64,000 nt of DNA from Paracentrotus lividus. Lineage: Eukaryota; Echinodermata; Echinoidea; Camarodonta; Echinidae. The notes below the pieces were generated by a model. It was not told where the DNA came from and made no database searches. It saw only the letters and a program-made list of their open reading frames with translations. The translations under genes and the position numbers were made by a program. Within the stretch, counting starts at the first letter, position 1; the number at the start of each line of letters is the position of its first letter. The stretch is taken from the NCBI GenBank assembly GCA_940671915.1, contig CALNVZ010003434.1:2133719-2197718 (forward strand), in the 5' to 3' direction. Below are positions 19,955 to 32,560 of the stretch, piece after piece.

Positions 19955-22637
19955 ATCTTCGCCCGCGCCGGTCGACGGCTGCCTCCGTAATTGCACATCG
20001 GACCCCCGGCCCTGCGCTGTTGCGTCATTTCCCTCCATTTCTACCCTGCCATCTTTGCGTATGCCCCCCATCTATTCAGTTGTAATCCTCCCATTTCTTT
20101 CCACCCTCCGTGGCTGGCTCCTGATGTTTACAGCAGGATAACTTGTTTCCGTTGCATCTGTCCCCGGTCCTTTCAGCATTGACCACACCGCTCATTTCCT
20201 CCATACCAGTGATTACGTCACTTTACGGCGATGCGCAATTAATGTCCCCGCGTATGTCACATTGCCCTTATTATACGCTTAGTGCTCTCCACATACAGGC
20301 ACGACTGATCGGGTCAACCACTGGCGACCGAACATCGCCTTTATGTCGCCTGTCCCTTTGGTCGCACGTCACGGTCCACGGTCAGGGTACACGTCACTTC
20401 TGTGACGCAGTTCGTAGTCCTCAAGTAGTGCTTCCATCGCCACGGCATGATCGGATTGCATGGCGCAGGAGTGGCTTTGGTCGCCCTTAACCCTATGGTC
20501 CCCCCTCCCACACCGTCCCGGTCCCAGGTCACATTCTGTGCGAGTTTTGTCGCCTCCCTACAGTGCTATTCACCTACGCACCCGGCATCGACATGACTGA
20601 ACCCTGCGCCGGCGTGCATTTTTTACGCCCATTCATCATACATATTAGTTTCCCACCTCCAGGTCACGGTCCCACGGGGTCCCTCACACTTCTGGTGCAG
20701 CAGTTTTGTAGTCTCCCCTACGTGCTCTATACATGCCCCCGCTCGCCATTGGATTGACACTAGCAGGCAGTCGCATTTTTTCATGCACTTCTTCAGGTCC
20801 ACACTCAGGTCACCGGACGGGGTTCAAAGGCTCCTTTCGTGCAGAGTTTTGTGTCCTCCCTAGTGCATCCATAAGCAAGCGGATTGAATCGGATGACATG
20901 GTGCAGGAGTAGCTTTTGGTAGCCATGTACAATTAGTAGTCAGGTCACAGGTCAAGGGGTCCAAGTCCAAATTCTCGACGAGGAGTTTTTGTAGTCTTCA
21001 CCTCGTGCTATACATACTGCAAATCGGAATCGAATCGGATGAAATGGCGAACGGAGTAGTCTTTTGTGCCATTAACAATTAGGTCAATCACAGGTTCAAG
21101 GTCACAGGGGTCAACAGTCCCAAATTCCTATGACGGAAGTTTTGTCGTCCACCTACGTGTATCACAATAAGCACAGATTGAAATCGGATGACAATGGCGA
21201 AGGAGTAGCTTTTGTCCTGTCACTTAATGTCACATCTTAGGTTCAAATTGGTCATAGTATGGTTCATCTCTGTGAGAAGTTTTGTCAGTATCCCCTCAGT
21301 GCTCATCATATAAGCAACGGAATCGGCAATCGGATGCAAAATGGCGAAGGAGTCAGCAACTTGCAGATTCTTGATCCCTTTCGGACGCCCGGACGGACGG
21401 CCGGAATGGACCGACGGAGCGGATGGACGGACCACCACACGTACGGGCCGTTTCATAGTCCTCTCGCTCGTTCGGCGGGGCAACTAGTGACCTTTGATGT
21501 CCTGACCTCAATCTTCAGTTCATCTTTCCTCCCACATGCCCCAGTTTGAAGTTGATCCATAAAACGGTTCAGAAGTTACCAGCAAGACGTGCCATTTTCA
21601 TGTATACAATGCGTCTGTGACCTTGACCTTTGACTTTAATGACTCAAATATAATAAATTCATTGTCCCTACCATATGCACCACATGACCCAAGTTTGATG
21701 TTCATCCATCAAACTGTTCTTAAGTTATCGCGCACAGCCATTTTCACGTACACATGTCCTCTGTGGCTTTGACTTTGACCTCATGACTCTAAATTCTAAT
21801 CAGTTTTTGTCCGTCCCATATGCACATATGCACAAGTTTGAAATTGATCGTCAAACGGTTTTAAGTTTATTGCGAGACAAGCTTTTCATGTACACAGACC
21901 TCTGTGACCTCTCTGACCCCAAAATCTGATAAGTTCTTGTCCCTCCCATATGTAAATATGATCCAGTTTGAAGTTGATCCTCAAACGGTTTTAAGTTATC
22001 GCGACGAGAGCCATTTTCACGTACACAATGACCTGGACTTTGACCTCATGACCCCACTCTATAGTTTATTGACCCTCATATATGCACTATGACCACAGTT
22101 TCTTTTCCCTCAACGGTTCTTAGTTATCACGAGCAAACTATTTTTTGTTACAATGCCTTGTGCTTTGACCTTTGCCCCCCAAATCTAATCAGTTCATTGC
22201 CCTCTGCCCATTACTCAAAGTTTGAAGTTGACCCGTCACCAGTTCTTAAGTTATTGCGAGACAGACCATTTTCATGTATACAATGACATCTGTGACCTTT
22301 GACCTTTGCCCTCATGACCCTAAATCTAATCAGTTCATTGCCCCTTCCATAGGCACACCTTACCCGAGTTTGAGTTGCCCGTCAACGTTTTTTAAGTTAT
22401 GGCGAGGCGAGCCATTTTCTGCATACAATGACCTCTGTGACTTTGACCTTTGACCTCATGCCCCTAAATCTAATCAGATCATTGTCCCTACCATATGCAT
22501 ACATGATCCAAGTTTGAAGTGATCCGTTAAAGGTTCTTAAGTTATCGCGAGAACGAAACGGGACGGACGTACGGACGGACGGACGGACAACCCGAAAACA
22601 TAATGCCTCCGGCACCACCTTCGGTGGCGGAGGCATA
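19955..22637. mobile_element. Corrupted copy of the pearl-like element
   Basis: Same modules as 14593-17397, with the ACGG run at about 21391-21432 and the 3' hairpin at 22604-22637. Its first third is nearly unrecognisable through A loss. Plus- and minus-strand frames at 19623-20757 are products of that altered sequence and are not genes. Confidence 0.8.
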
Positions 22638-23598
22638 AAACTTTACTTGATTTAGTGTCAATGTATTTTATGATAAGAGTAGATCCTTTGGACTCTTGTT
22701 TGAATGAAAAATGCATATCGGCAACTCTACATTAGTATTCATTTTACCACGGTGAAAAAAAAACATCTGTTTTAATTGCTTTGTGTTGAATCAATGATTT
22801 CGCTCACTCTCCTGTAAGCAGCGAAAGTCTGTTGTTATAAAACTGTCCTTTCTTTGTTTCGAATTAACACTTGGCCTTGCCCAATCATTTTTCGATTGAC
22901 CTCCTTTGTATCAAGAACACTTGACTTGAGACACACTGTATGACTATTTCTGTTGCTATTTTTAGCATTTCTTTCATATTTGAGGAATTGAACAAAGTTT
23001 TTACTTGTCAGTATCTGTCCAAGCAATGACGTTCTTCATACTGTAGTTCATTGCTACATGTGTCCCCCTTTTTCAAACTTTTTGGGGGGGTTAGATTCCC
23101 TGGTCCCTTTTTTTTTGCTCATTTTTTCTTTTTACATATTTCTGCTTAGTTTCACTCTCTGTCCAATTTTTTTTTTTTTGATACCTATTCTTCTGACCCA
23201 ATTTTTTTTCAAAATATGCTCAGTGAAAAAACAACAACCTAGGATAGATATTGATTTTCTCATGAATGGAAAACTGGATTTTTTACCATTAACCTTTCAG
23301 TAGCAATTCAGGAGATTCCTATTTTGTTCAATATTATTTTTAATTAATTGTACATGTAGATTGTGTATTCATTGTGTGGTTCTTAATTGAGAGGGTTGCC
23401 ACACTCTCTCACATGCCAGGATCTGCCTCTGCATCCCCAAATTATGAGGTTTTATTATAATCATCATACAGACTCCAATCCAGTGTTTCATGCTTTACTC
23501 TTCCCTGAACTTCCATAGACATGAGTAGTATTTGATCATATCTTAATATTGACAATTTGTTTTGACTCTAATCCAGGTGTTTCTGAATTTATTCTTAC

Positions 23599-23672
23599 CT
23601 GAAACTTCCATGACTGAGTAGTATTGAGATGAGGAATGTTGAGAGTCTGGATGAATCTACCAATGAGTAGGC
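23599..23672 (-). pseudogene. Damaged second copy of SPPL3 exon 2 in block A'
   Basis: This copy has the same splice signals as 18419-18496 but is four bases short, with plus-strand A bases missing in the stretch that reads ccatagacaatgag in the first copy. The frame is broken. It lies in a block with pervasive A loss, so this is most likely a poor-quality assembly copy of the real exon and not a second gene. Confidence 0.85.
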
Positions 23673-23774
23673 CTGTAATAGGACAAAGACAACAGAAAAA
23701 GAACCAATTAGCTCCAACCTTCACATAATGTAACGTTAAGTATACTTCTCTGATATCTCACATCTCCATGACTA

Positions 23775-24030
23775 GTCTCACCCTCTCTACCTTGTCTCAC
23801 TTGTCTCCACTACGTCTTGAACTTGTCTTAAACTGTCTTACTTGTCTTAACTAGTCTTTAACTTGTCTCATGTCTTGCGTGTCTAGCTAGTCTTGACCTT
23901 GTCTTCAAGCTGTCCTTGACCTTGTCTTAACTAGTCTTGAACTTGTCTTAACCTACGTCTTGAACTTGTCTCATGTCTTGACTTGGTCTCCCCTAGTCTA
24001 CCATCGTGTCAAACCGTTCCCACATCTCAT
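23775..24030 (+). repeat. Corrupted copy of the 22-bp minisatellite
   Basis: CTAGTCTTGAACTTGTCTTA-type units remain, but with many missing A bases relative to 18605-18890. Confidence 0.8.
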
Positions 24031-24689
24031 GAATTACAATCAATACAATGTAGCAAGGCTCACGCCTACCCTGGTATTTAGTAGGTGCAACTCATAGCAT
24101 CTCAGGAATTTTGTCCTCCCAATACCCATTCCCCGGGTAGAGTGTGGCGGATGTAGACTAGTGTCTTGTCTATTTTTAGTGGCCAGGATCATGTTTTTTT
24201 GTTGTTTTTTTCCATTATTGTAATTAACTTGTTTTCTCACGAAGGGGGGGGGTAAATAGTTAAATGTTTGGCACAAATTGAAACTGTTGAACCTGTCTGC
24301 CTATTGAGGATAACAATCCAAGTGTTAATGTAATTAAAACACCTGTAGTATTAAATTCTTGATCGAGGATCCAAAAGTGACAAACCCTTGAAATTTTGGC
24401 AAGCACTTTAACAATACTTGACAGCTTTGTATTTGAATTATTTTGACATAAATATTGGTCCTAATCAACAACCACCCACCTTAACCTATATAAATAATTC
24501 AATATCATAATTTTCATATAATAGTTACTTAACACAAACACAAGATGACACCGCAGTGCGTCCGATGTTCAGGCACATTTATGTTATTTGTTGACTGTTG
24601 CCCAGTACTACTCTCATTCAGTGATTTCAATCATTTACTCTATTCATTCATCTGTCATTAATTTTCCAACTTTTTTTTTTTTTTTTTGA

Positions 24690-24910
24690 GGGGGGGGGGT
24701 GTTTTTTTTACTTCCCAAAGAAATCACTTTTTCACAAGCGTTTACCAAGAATAGGATTTGTACTTATCCACCCTTTGCACTGTTCCTNNNNNNNNNNNNN
24801 NNNNNNNNNNNNTGAGGGGGGGGGGTGTTTTTTTTTTTACTTCAAAAAAGAAAAATACTTTTAAAGCAGTTTAAAAGAAATAGGATTTAGTATTATAAAC
24901 AAACATTCTG
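24690..24910. other. Unmerged overlap around a 25-N gap
   Basis: A run of exactly 25 N (24788-24812) separates two copies of the same roughly 98 bp: GAGGGGGGGGGGTG, then T/A-rich DNA, then AGAAATAGGATTT. The left copy shows the A-to-C decay of block A'; the right copy is clean. The gap therefore hides no missing sequence; the two sides overlap. Confidence 0.85.
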
Positions 24911-24917
24911 CATGTTC

Positions 24918-27900
24918 ACATAATTGTGAGCACAATGTACATGCACATGTAGGCTACAAGAATACATATTTCAGCTGGTATGAATTAATGTGTGGTCTGC
25001 GTTCACTTATACTTGTATTAGTACAATGTATGGATATCTAGCAAAAGAAATTAACTGATTTAACAGTGGCAGAGCCAGGATTTAAATATAGGGAAATGAC
25101 AGGCCCGATAGGTGGCGGCGGCGCCGCGAAACGTTCTGATATAAAACATAGTCAATGAGTGGTTTTCAAATTATATTAGGGGGTGGGGGGGGGGTTCGTC
25201 CCCTGCGCCCCCTCCTGGATCTGCCACTGGATTTCAGAACGTGAATCCATTAATAACGTTAACTTCCTGTCCGGTATAGTTGAGCAAAGTATGTGTTCAT
25301 AATAAAGTCGACACTATTTGTGTAGGGAAAACTAATGAGGAAAAAGCACTGCAACCACTCAAAAAGCCAGTCTGCTTGAAATATTATTTTTGTGTAACAA
25401 AGGTTATTATTGAACCAAGATCTATTAATATTTATTATCTATATCTGTCTCTAGCTTTTTATAGCCACGTCTGAAGTTCTAAATGTACACTGTATGTACA
25501 CAATGTTTTCATGTACACTGCGATATCCAAAGTCCAGTGAAATAAATTTGCTTGTTTAACTATTGCACTGTATTTACAGTACTTTTCTTTGTCATGTGTA
25601 ACATATTATAACACCATTTAATATTATTAATCATACATGTAATTGACTCATACATTGTAGCATAATGAAAGATTACAACTTTGTAAGGAAATACAAGGGA
25701 GGTATACATGGGTCCAAGCCAATTTTGTTCCCATTCCCCCCCCCCCCTGCCAGACAAGAGAAAAATAATATGATTACCTCATGATTTCCCACTGAAATCA
25801 TATCAAATTAAAAAACAAAACAGTGGGTTCTTCTGTCATTCAATGGTAATAAGCATTTCAATTCTAAGCCACACACTGGCCACATTCGATTCCATGCAGG
25901 CAGAGCAATTATCGCATTTTGCTTAAATTTTATAAAAGAGGAGCTTTAAATAATCACGCTTGATAATAACTTTTCATTCATTAAACCTATTCTTTTCCGC
26001 ACATTTAATTCCACAAGAATTGCTGCTAAATATAAAACGTTCTTTTTTTTTCAAAGTTTGTACCATATTTGCTATGCAAACCATGACTTTTTGACAGCCA
26101 CGTATGTACGTAATCAGCGCTGTCAAACTTGGACTACCATTTTGTCCTGTTTAGCAGAAGGGGAGCATTTATAGAAAGTGCAACCCACTGGAAACCCAAT
26201 CTTCATTCGATCTCCACTCATATCAGCACGACACCTCTTTCAACAAACATGACCCTTGACCTCCGGCAAGTCAGTCATACTTTCAGATTGGCAAACACTG
26301 CATCCACAGGAATTAGAGTTTTGTATCAAAACCTGCCAAGTTCCATCAGAAAAATTGGTTTTTCAATGTCCAGCAGAAAAATTTAAACATCACTATTTTG
26401 GTGTTGTTGGAGTCATCATTTCACTCACAAACCTACAAATGTATACCATGACTCAAAAACTAAATCTTTAATTCTGCACTGAATATTTAAACCATCGTCA
26501 TTTTATTCATACTTCAATACAATGCATGCAATTATGTAGGCCTATTTTTCTGGTACACTTTTTAAGGGTCAATGGCTGTATGTAATTACTAAAGAAAGGA
26601 ATTTTTATATTTTTCGTTGTGAAAACAAAGAGTGTTTACTACACTTTAGAGACAGAAGATCAATTGAAATTAACTTGATTATATCCAGTTTTATCAGCTG
26701 ATAAGTACTACAGTTTATCTTATCTACTTATCATACCGGGTATTTACCAACTCAACGAATGTACATGCCGTGCAGGATCGCCTTTAAAGTAGATTTGCAA
26801 TCAGGGGACGTAGTGCTTCAAGTCTCATTCAGAATATAAAGCATAACAGAGGAAATAAGTTCTGCTTTCACTACCTCATAAACTTTGTTTCTTTAAAAAT
26901 GGAATCTCCTGATTTACAAAAAACTGTGCTTATCGAAGGAGTCATCACACTTTTGAAAAACTTTTTGGGGTTAAATCTAACAAGAACAATATGGTGGATA
27001 TCGCTAATCCTATTGTTGGCCACAGGCATATCAAATAAACTAATTTGGAAGAAGTTGCTAACACTAAATACTCTCCAATTACCCTACTAGTGCTGTTAAC
27101 AAAAAGAAAATTCATATTATTTGCACCACAATTCACAAAAACCCAAATAGAATTGTGGTAAAATTTGAGCCTTGAATGACCATGACCTGTTTAAACCACT
27201 GTGGCATACAAATAAAAATCACTTTATAGTCTGTCGCATATAACAATACAATGATAGAACCTATATCAGCATGTGTAGTTCATTATATTCCTGTTGACAG
27301 ACCTCTTGTCAAGCATAGTGTATGTCAACATATTGCAGTCTAATTGATCGCATTATGAGGTCAAGAAATAGACTTTGAACAGCTGACTGAGCAAATATGT
27401 ATACAAATATTACACATGTATGTTTTGAGAGCTCACTTGATTTAGGGGAGCATGATAGATATTGATATATAATATAACAATATTTACAGTTCTTTGAAAG
27501 TGCATTGTCACTGCCATGAAGTCTACAAAGCACGGAATTGACATTTACTGATAACGGTAACTTATTCGTCATGAAGGGCTCTGGACTATTTATAAATTAT
27601 GGATTAAACTTTCAGTGTTCTGTGCATATAACAAATGTACAGTACATATCAGGACAACTACCCTGGACACATTACCCCCCCCCCCAATAATAGGGTGAGT
27701 ACAGATCTTTAGCTCCTACAAACACCAAGTTCTGCTTTTTAAAAAGTATTGTCCTAGTGCTCTACATTTACATTTGGTATGACTCATCATGCCTTATGAT
27801 CGATTGTACAGCAACATATCACAAAGAACTGTTATGATCTTCTTTGAACCATACAGGCTAAAGCATGCATGGGACCATGAATTTAATAGTGAATCTTTTT

Positions 27901-28250
27901 TGAAACGGGAGATTTATTTGAGCTTTTTGTTTCTACTCCTGCGCAACTTTTTTGTTCCATCATAGAGGATCTGTAGCCCAGTCCAGTATATTTGCTGGTC
28001 GTCCATAATACTATGCATGCCCTATTGTATTACAGTCCATAACAGATAACCTCGTATACTGGCATGTAAACACAGGAATAACCTATTGGACAAACTACTG
28101 TACCCTGATAAATCTCGGAACAAAACATGGCATGCCCGTACAATAAAGTGTGTTCTATTATCATTCCCCATATAACAAAGACATTACTCAGCTAGCTGCG
28201 TGTTTAATCTACATGCATGGTCAATTACAAGTGCGGTGAATTGCAAGGGT
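24918..28250. other. AT-rich non-coding DNA (block B; again at 44169-47520)
   Basis: No recognised gene. A G run sits at about 25179-25193 and a C run at 25735-25747. A minus-strand frame near 27309-27572 is broken in the second copy. GATAGGTGGCGGCGGCGCCG near 25109 is an isolated GC-rich patch. Confidence 0.55.
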
Positions 28251-28251
28251 T

Positions 28252-28340
28252 ATTGTTTCCATTTGTAGTAACATGTACCTGCTATCGCAAAACTGCCCAT
28301 CATACAAGAAGTAGAATGGATTTAAAAGAAAATAACTAAC
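28252..28340 (+). repeat. About 85-bp direct repeat, left copy (again at 47522)
   Basis: TGTTTCCATTTGTAGTAACA, TGTACCTGCTATCGC, CTGCCCATCATACAAGAAGT and AGAATGGATT recur at 29094-29180, about 840 bp away, just after the hairpin. Together they look like the duplicated edges of an inserted or rearranged segment. Confidence 0.75.
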
Positions 28341-29009
28341 AGGGTATAATTACATGCTCTATTGGATTTTAATATGCGTGCCAATTCATTATAAGGTTAT
28401 TTTCATTAGCGTCCGGATTCCTTAACTAACACTCATGGATGAATACATACATACAAATCTGGGGACCAAAATATCCAATTTTGAAAAACATGAACAAAAT
28501 TACATGTAGATCTATTAATAAACATTGTGGTTTTATTGAGGCATAAATGATTTCCCTATTTCTTTTGTCAAAATAATATTTGTCACTTCTTCCACAATAA
28601 AGCCAGAATAGTCTAATGAACAATTCAAGAGCAATATGAGAATACAAAGAATATCCAGTTTTTCAAAAAAATGACTCGGACTTCTCCACATCATTTTATT
28701 TCAAAAATTACTGAGTCTGACATTCTTGAAAAGAATCAGAAACATATTTAAGACAGGGTACCAGTATCAATAGGAACCTTGAATTCAACATGGAGCCCTG
28801 ATTTCTTTGTAAAACTTCCCCCCCCCCCCAATATAGACTTTCCTGTGGTGAGAGTTTGTGTTGATTTGTCCCTTTAAGTTTGATACAAACCATGTACACT
28901 CCATGCAATAAGATACAAGTAAAGAGCAACATCAAGAGTGATAGTACACATGATACAGGCTCAATGATGTTGTCATTGAAATCAATCCTCAATTTCAAGT
29001 TTATTTATT

Positions 29010-29095
29010 CAAAACCAAAATCATCACAGTATAGTCACATTAATATATATAGGCTATATATTAATGTGACTTATACTGTGATGATTTTGGTTTTG
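29010..29095. repeat. 40-bp-arm inverted repeat (hairpin), block B copy
   Basis: Arms begin CAAAACCAAAATCATCACAG and end CTGTGATGATTTTGGTTTTG around a short TAGGC loop. One extra T spoils the right arm in this copy; the B' copy (48278-48362) is perfect. Confidence 0.9.
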
Positions 29096-30454
29096 TTTCC
29101 ATTTGTGAGTAACATGTCCTGCTATCGCAAACTGCCCATCATACAAGAAGTAGAATGGATTAAAAAGAAAAGAAAAGAAAATATATATATTATATATATA
29201 TAATCTAATCCTCTCTCAATTTTAAAATGCATTGAAATTAATGCCTTAGCCATATTACTGCCGCAGGATAAATGAAGCATGAGTTGATCTAGTTTCTTAA
29301 AGTTACCTGAAACTTCCAATACATAAAAGACTCTAAATACAATGACGACAGGTCTCCTCCTTTCCTTACATGGCATGGTACTAGAGGAACAGAACATACA
29401 ACCATGATAACTATAAAGAATGGTGTCAGAGTTGAGACTCAAAACATAACTTACAATTCTACATTTGGTCTGACTTATTCTCCTCCATGTTTGTTCGAGG
29501 GAAGTTCCAAATTAACAACAACGATAATATCACATCTCCATTTCACCACGAAGATCTAAGCAGGCGGTTTGGATAAATCCACAAAATTCACAAGGTTGAG
29601 CAGCGAACAACAACAGCAGGACACTTTCCATGAAGCTAGGCTTATTCCTACCACAGGGTTTCAGCTAGTGTTGCACAGTATAGTTGCTCAGGCTATAGCA
29701 TCTGTGCACAGTATAACAAGAACGTAGAGAAGTTTGTGGCCATGAACGTGAACAGATATTTGCCACTTCCTTCCAAAATACTTTCCCTGTTGCTGAATGC
29801 TAGCTCTGTGCTAAGGTGGCTGGATGGATGCATGAATCTGGGCCCCTCCTCGGCTCTCTGCATGACAGCGCAGACTTTTTATTCCCGTCGTCGTTATCAA
29901 GATTTGACCCGAGCACTACGGCTATAACAGCGACAGAGGTCCCTCTTCGGTTATGCAGGGTGTATACTATAGGCTTTGTTTGTGTGTATGGTGTGTGTGG
30001 GTTTGGGGGGTGTGTGCTGTGATTGTGTACGGTGCACACATGAGCGAACGCTGTTGTGTACCTGCACGATCTATCAAGCTATTCTCAAGGAGTTTTGTCA
30101 TTCTTTAGATCAATGTACCTTTTCTCAAGATTTTTTTCTTCAAAGTTCAACAAAGCTCGCTGAACCTGTTTCTTTAGAAGCGATTAAAATTCTTGTTTAT
30201 TCAAGGGTCGCTTTTATTCATGATTTGTGAAGTAAATGCTAAACATTAACAGTGGAAATTTGTACAAAGATTTAATGATATCATGACATCTTGATATAAC
30301 AAGCTATTTCTCCAGCCAAAATGATATCAATTTGTTTTGTCTTTCATTGTTCATTAACTCCTTCAAATAACAACAAGCATAAATCACATTTTCAAGGACC
30401 TTTTCATAACAATTTTTGTCGTATCAAACAAAAGAGCAATTACTGGATTGGGGA

Positions 30455-30690
30455 GGGCTAAGGGAGAAGCGCCAATCAAGGGGCAGGGCCAGTCAAGGGG
30501 AAGGGCCAGTCAAGTGGGGGGGGGGGCAGTCAAGGGGGGAGGGCCAATTGTGGGGTGAGGAGGGGGAAGAGCAAATCAGGCAGAGGAGGGCTAATCCTGC
30601 AGGCAGGGGGGGGGAAATCAAGGGGAAGGGCCAATCAAAGGGGTGGGGCAAATCAAGGGGATCGAGGGAAATCGTGGGGGGGGGGGCATA
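30455..30690 (+). repeat. G-rich minisatellite (again at 49715-49960)
   Basis: Units of GGGCCAGTCAAGGGG / GGGCCAATCAAGGGG type, about 18-25 bp, with many runs of four or more G on the plus strand, which could form G-quadruplexes. The longest plus-strand frame in the window (30416-30940) is made of this repeat and is shifted in the second copy, so it is not a gene. Confidence 0.85.
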
Positions 30691-31279
30691 TAGCCATGTA
30701 TCGGTCCATATTGCCATTACATGGTACTGCAAAAGCAAACCCAAACCAGCAGAAATGATGGCAATCCATTATGCCAATTCTATGGGCCTAGGTATAATCA
30801 TGGACCTACTATGGTATAATCCTAATGCTGGAGGCATATGCTGGTCATACATTCACATTCTTTGTTGTGCATCTTTATACATTGTCAGTAAAAGCAATGG
30901 ATTAAATCGTAATAGCGGGGGCATGGATGGCAGATTTTGAAGAGCAGGGGGAGGGGGGTGGGGGTCAACTTATGTTTATTCCAGTGTGTGGATTCTTATC
31001 ATCATTTCACTGGGGCCAGTATTTTTTTTTTTTGGGGGGGGGGGAGTGAAGTTGGGTTTCAATGGATACCACACACCTTTCATGTCAATTAAGCTCTGTA
31101 TTTTTAATTTCATAGGTTGTTTCTAAAGACAATACCATTTCAAAGGGTATTGCATGAAGAGAGCTGATACTAATTATGAAAACAAAGAAACAAAACAATT
31201 GCAATTATGTAAGGCTGCTAATTCATGTACCTATGAAATATTATATTTTGTAGTCAAATTGACATTCTTAATCACAGCC

Positions 31280-31640
31280 AAACATGCCAGGATGTTGATG
31301 TACATAGATTTTAAAATGTCTTTGTTACTTATAAACTTGATGCATGTCCTCATCACTACAAACAATTGCAATTACATTTATTGTCTTTATAATTCATGTC
31401 ATTTTAAAGTTAAAGGCATCAGAATATGGGTTGAAATATCTCAGGCTCTCCACCAAAGATCTACATTAGTTTCTGCAATTTCTATTATCCATATTTTTAA
31501 TAATTGCCAAATCTGCCAGGAATTTGATGTATAGCTTTTTGATGCATCAATAATGTGATGCATGCTTTATCACTGTGAACATAGCAATTACATTTAGTGT
31601 CTTTTAATGAAAAATTATGTCATAACTGAAGGCTAAAAGG
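31280..31640 (+). repeat. Degenerate roughly 200-bp direct repeat (again at 50545-50905)
   Basis: GCCAAACATGCCAGGATGTTGATGT near 31280 and GCCAAATCTGCCAGGAATTTGATGT near 31507 each lead into GATGCATG, a CATCACT/TATCACT stretch, GCAATTACATTTA and GTCTTT. Two diverged units, non-coding. Confidence 0.6.
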
Positions 31641-31879
31641 CTGCTAAAGTAATGGAAAGGTATATTGGTCAAAGCCCTTTTGTTATTAGCCAATGATGTG
31701 TCCAAAATAAAATGTTCCCCTTCTGTGAGAATCTGTGTGTAAACAGCCAAGGTTAGCTTTCTTTTATAAGACACCTACATGTACAAGAAAAACATACGGT
31801 AGGCTATATCATTCCTTGCAATGTCACACATCAAGTGTCAGAAATACACTTTCAGAATACCCTGGATTGAAACATATAT

Positions 31880-32560
31880 GAATCCATGCCAGATGAGATA
31901 CACATTGTCAATCTTATAGAGAATAGAACTGGAAATACTGTTGGCCTCTCTCTTCATCATGTCAGTTTAATTTTGTCAATTTTAAAAGAGAACAGAGGAG
32001 AATATAAATAAAAAATACACAATACATTTCATGTCAGAAAAGGTCAATTTTGTCATGTAATATATATCATGTAGGCCTATATAATACTTTGTCACATAAG
32101 GTTAATAGTACTTCATTTTCAGAGGGACAAACCATTATTAGAAACACAATACATGTTCTTTGTCAGAAAAGTTTAATGATGCATAAAAGAAAAAAAGAAA
32201 TTCAAATGGATACTTTGTCATGTGAGGTTTGCATGTTGGTCATTTACGAGAGAACAAAGTAGAATTCAAATCTAGATTCTTTTGCTCTCAGCAAATATTA
32301 ATGTTGTCATTTTAAGAGAATGGGTTAAAATTTAAAATTAAAATTAACGGCTTCTTTTGTCAGATGAAATTAGATGTTGTTAATTTAAATTTACTTTGTC
32401 AATCATACTTTGTCAGATAAGGTTAACTCAGAGAGAGAACAGCAAGAATTTAATAAAGAATAAATTATTTGTCATACAAATGTCCATTGTATTTGGGACC
32501 CAAACTAGATAAACCATAGTAATACATGTACATGGACTTTGTCAAATAATGTTGGATTGT
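31880..32560 (+). repeat. Degenerate TTTGTCA-motif array (again at 51170-51840)
   Basis: About ten occurrences of TTTGTCA, often as ACTTTGTCAGATAAGGTTAA, alternate with GAGAGAACAAAG-type segments at irregular 40-100 bp spacing. It looks like an old decayed tandem repeat. Confidence 0.55.

Larger units (their letters stand above)
19616..24689. other. Block A': corrupted second copy of 14250-19589
   Basis: The order of all landmarks is kept: TCATCCTT...GTGTACAT, pearl-like element, exon 2, 22-bp repeat, then TTTGTTGTTTTTTTCC. Plus-strand A is selectively deleted or replaced by C. For example CTAAATAAACAACACTTC in A corresponds to CTCATCACCCTCACGCC here. Decay is worst at 19616-20760 and beside the N gap. 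Real mutation would not be so base- and strand-specific, so this looks like a low-quality sequence used in assembly. Confidence 0.88.

Noticed and set aside
19623-20757. Cluster of overlapping GC-richer frames suggesting a gene
   Set aside because: This is the corrupted start of block A'. The matching clean sequence at 14260-15230 has no such frames; C replacing A removed stop codons.
29600-30060. CpG-containing patch as SPPL3 promoter or exon 1
   Set aside because: No ATG-led match to the MAEQTYSW start with a phase-correct donor, and the patch is too weak to call.
30416-30940. Longest plus-strand frame, Gly/Arg/Lys-rich
   Set aside because: It is the G-rich minisatellite read in frame and is shifted in the second copy of the block.
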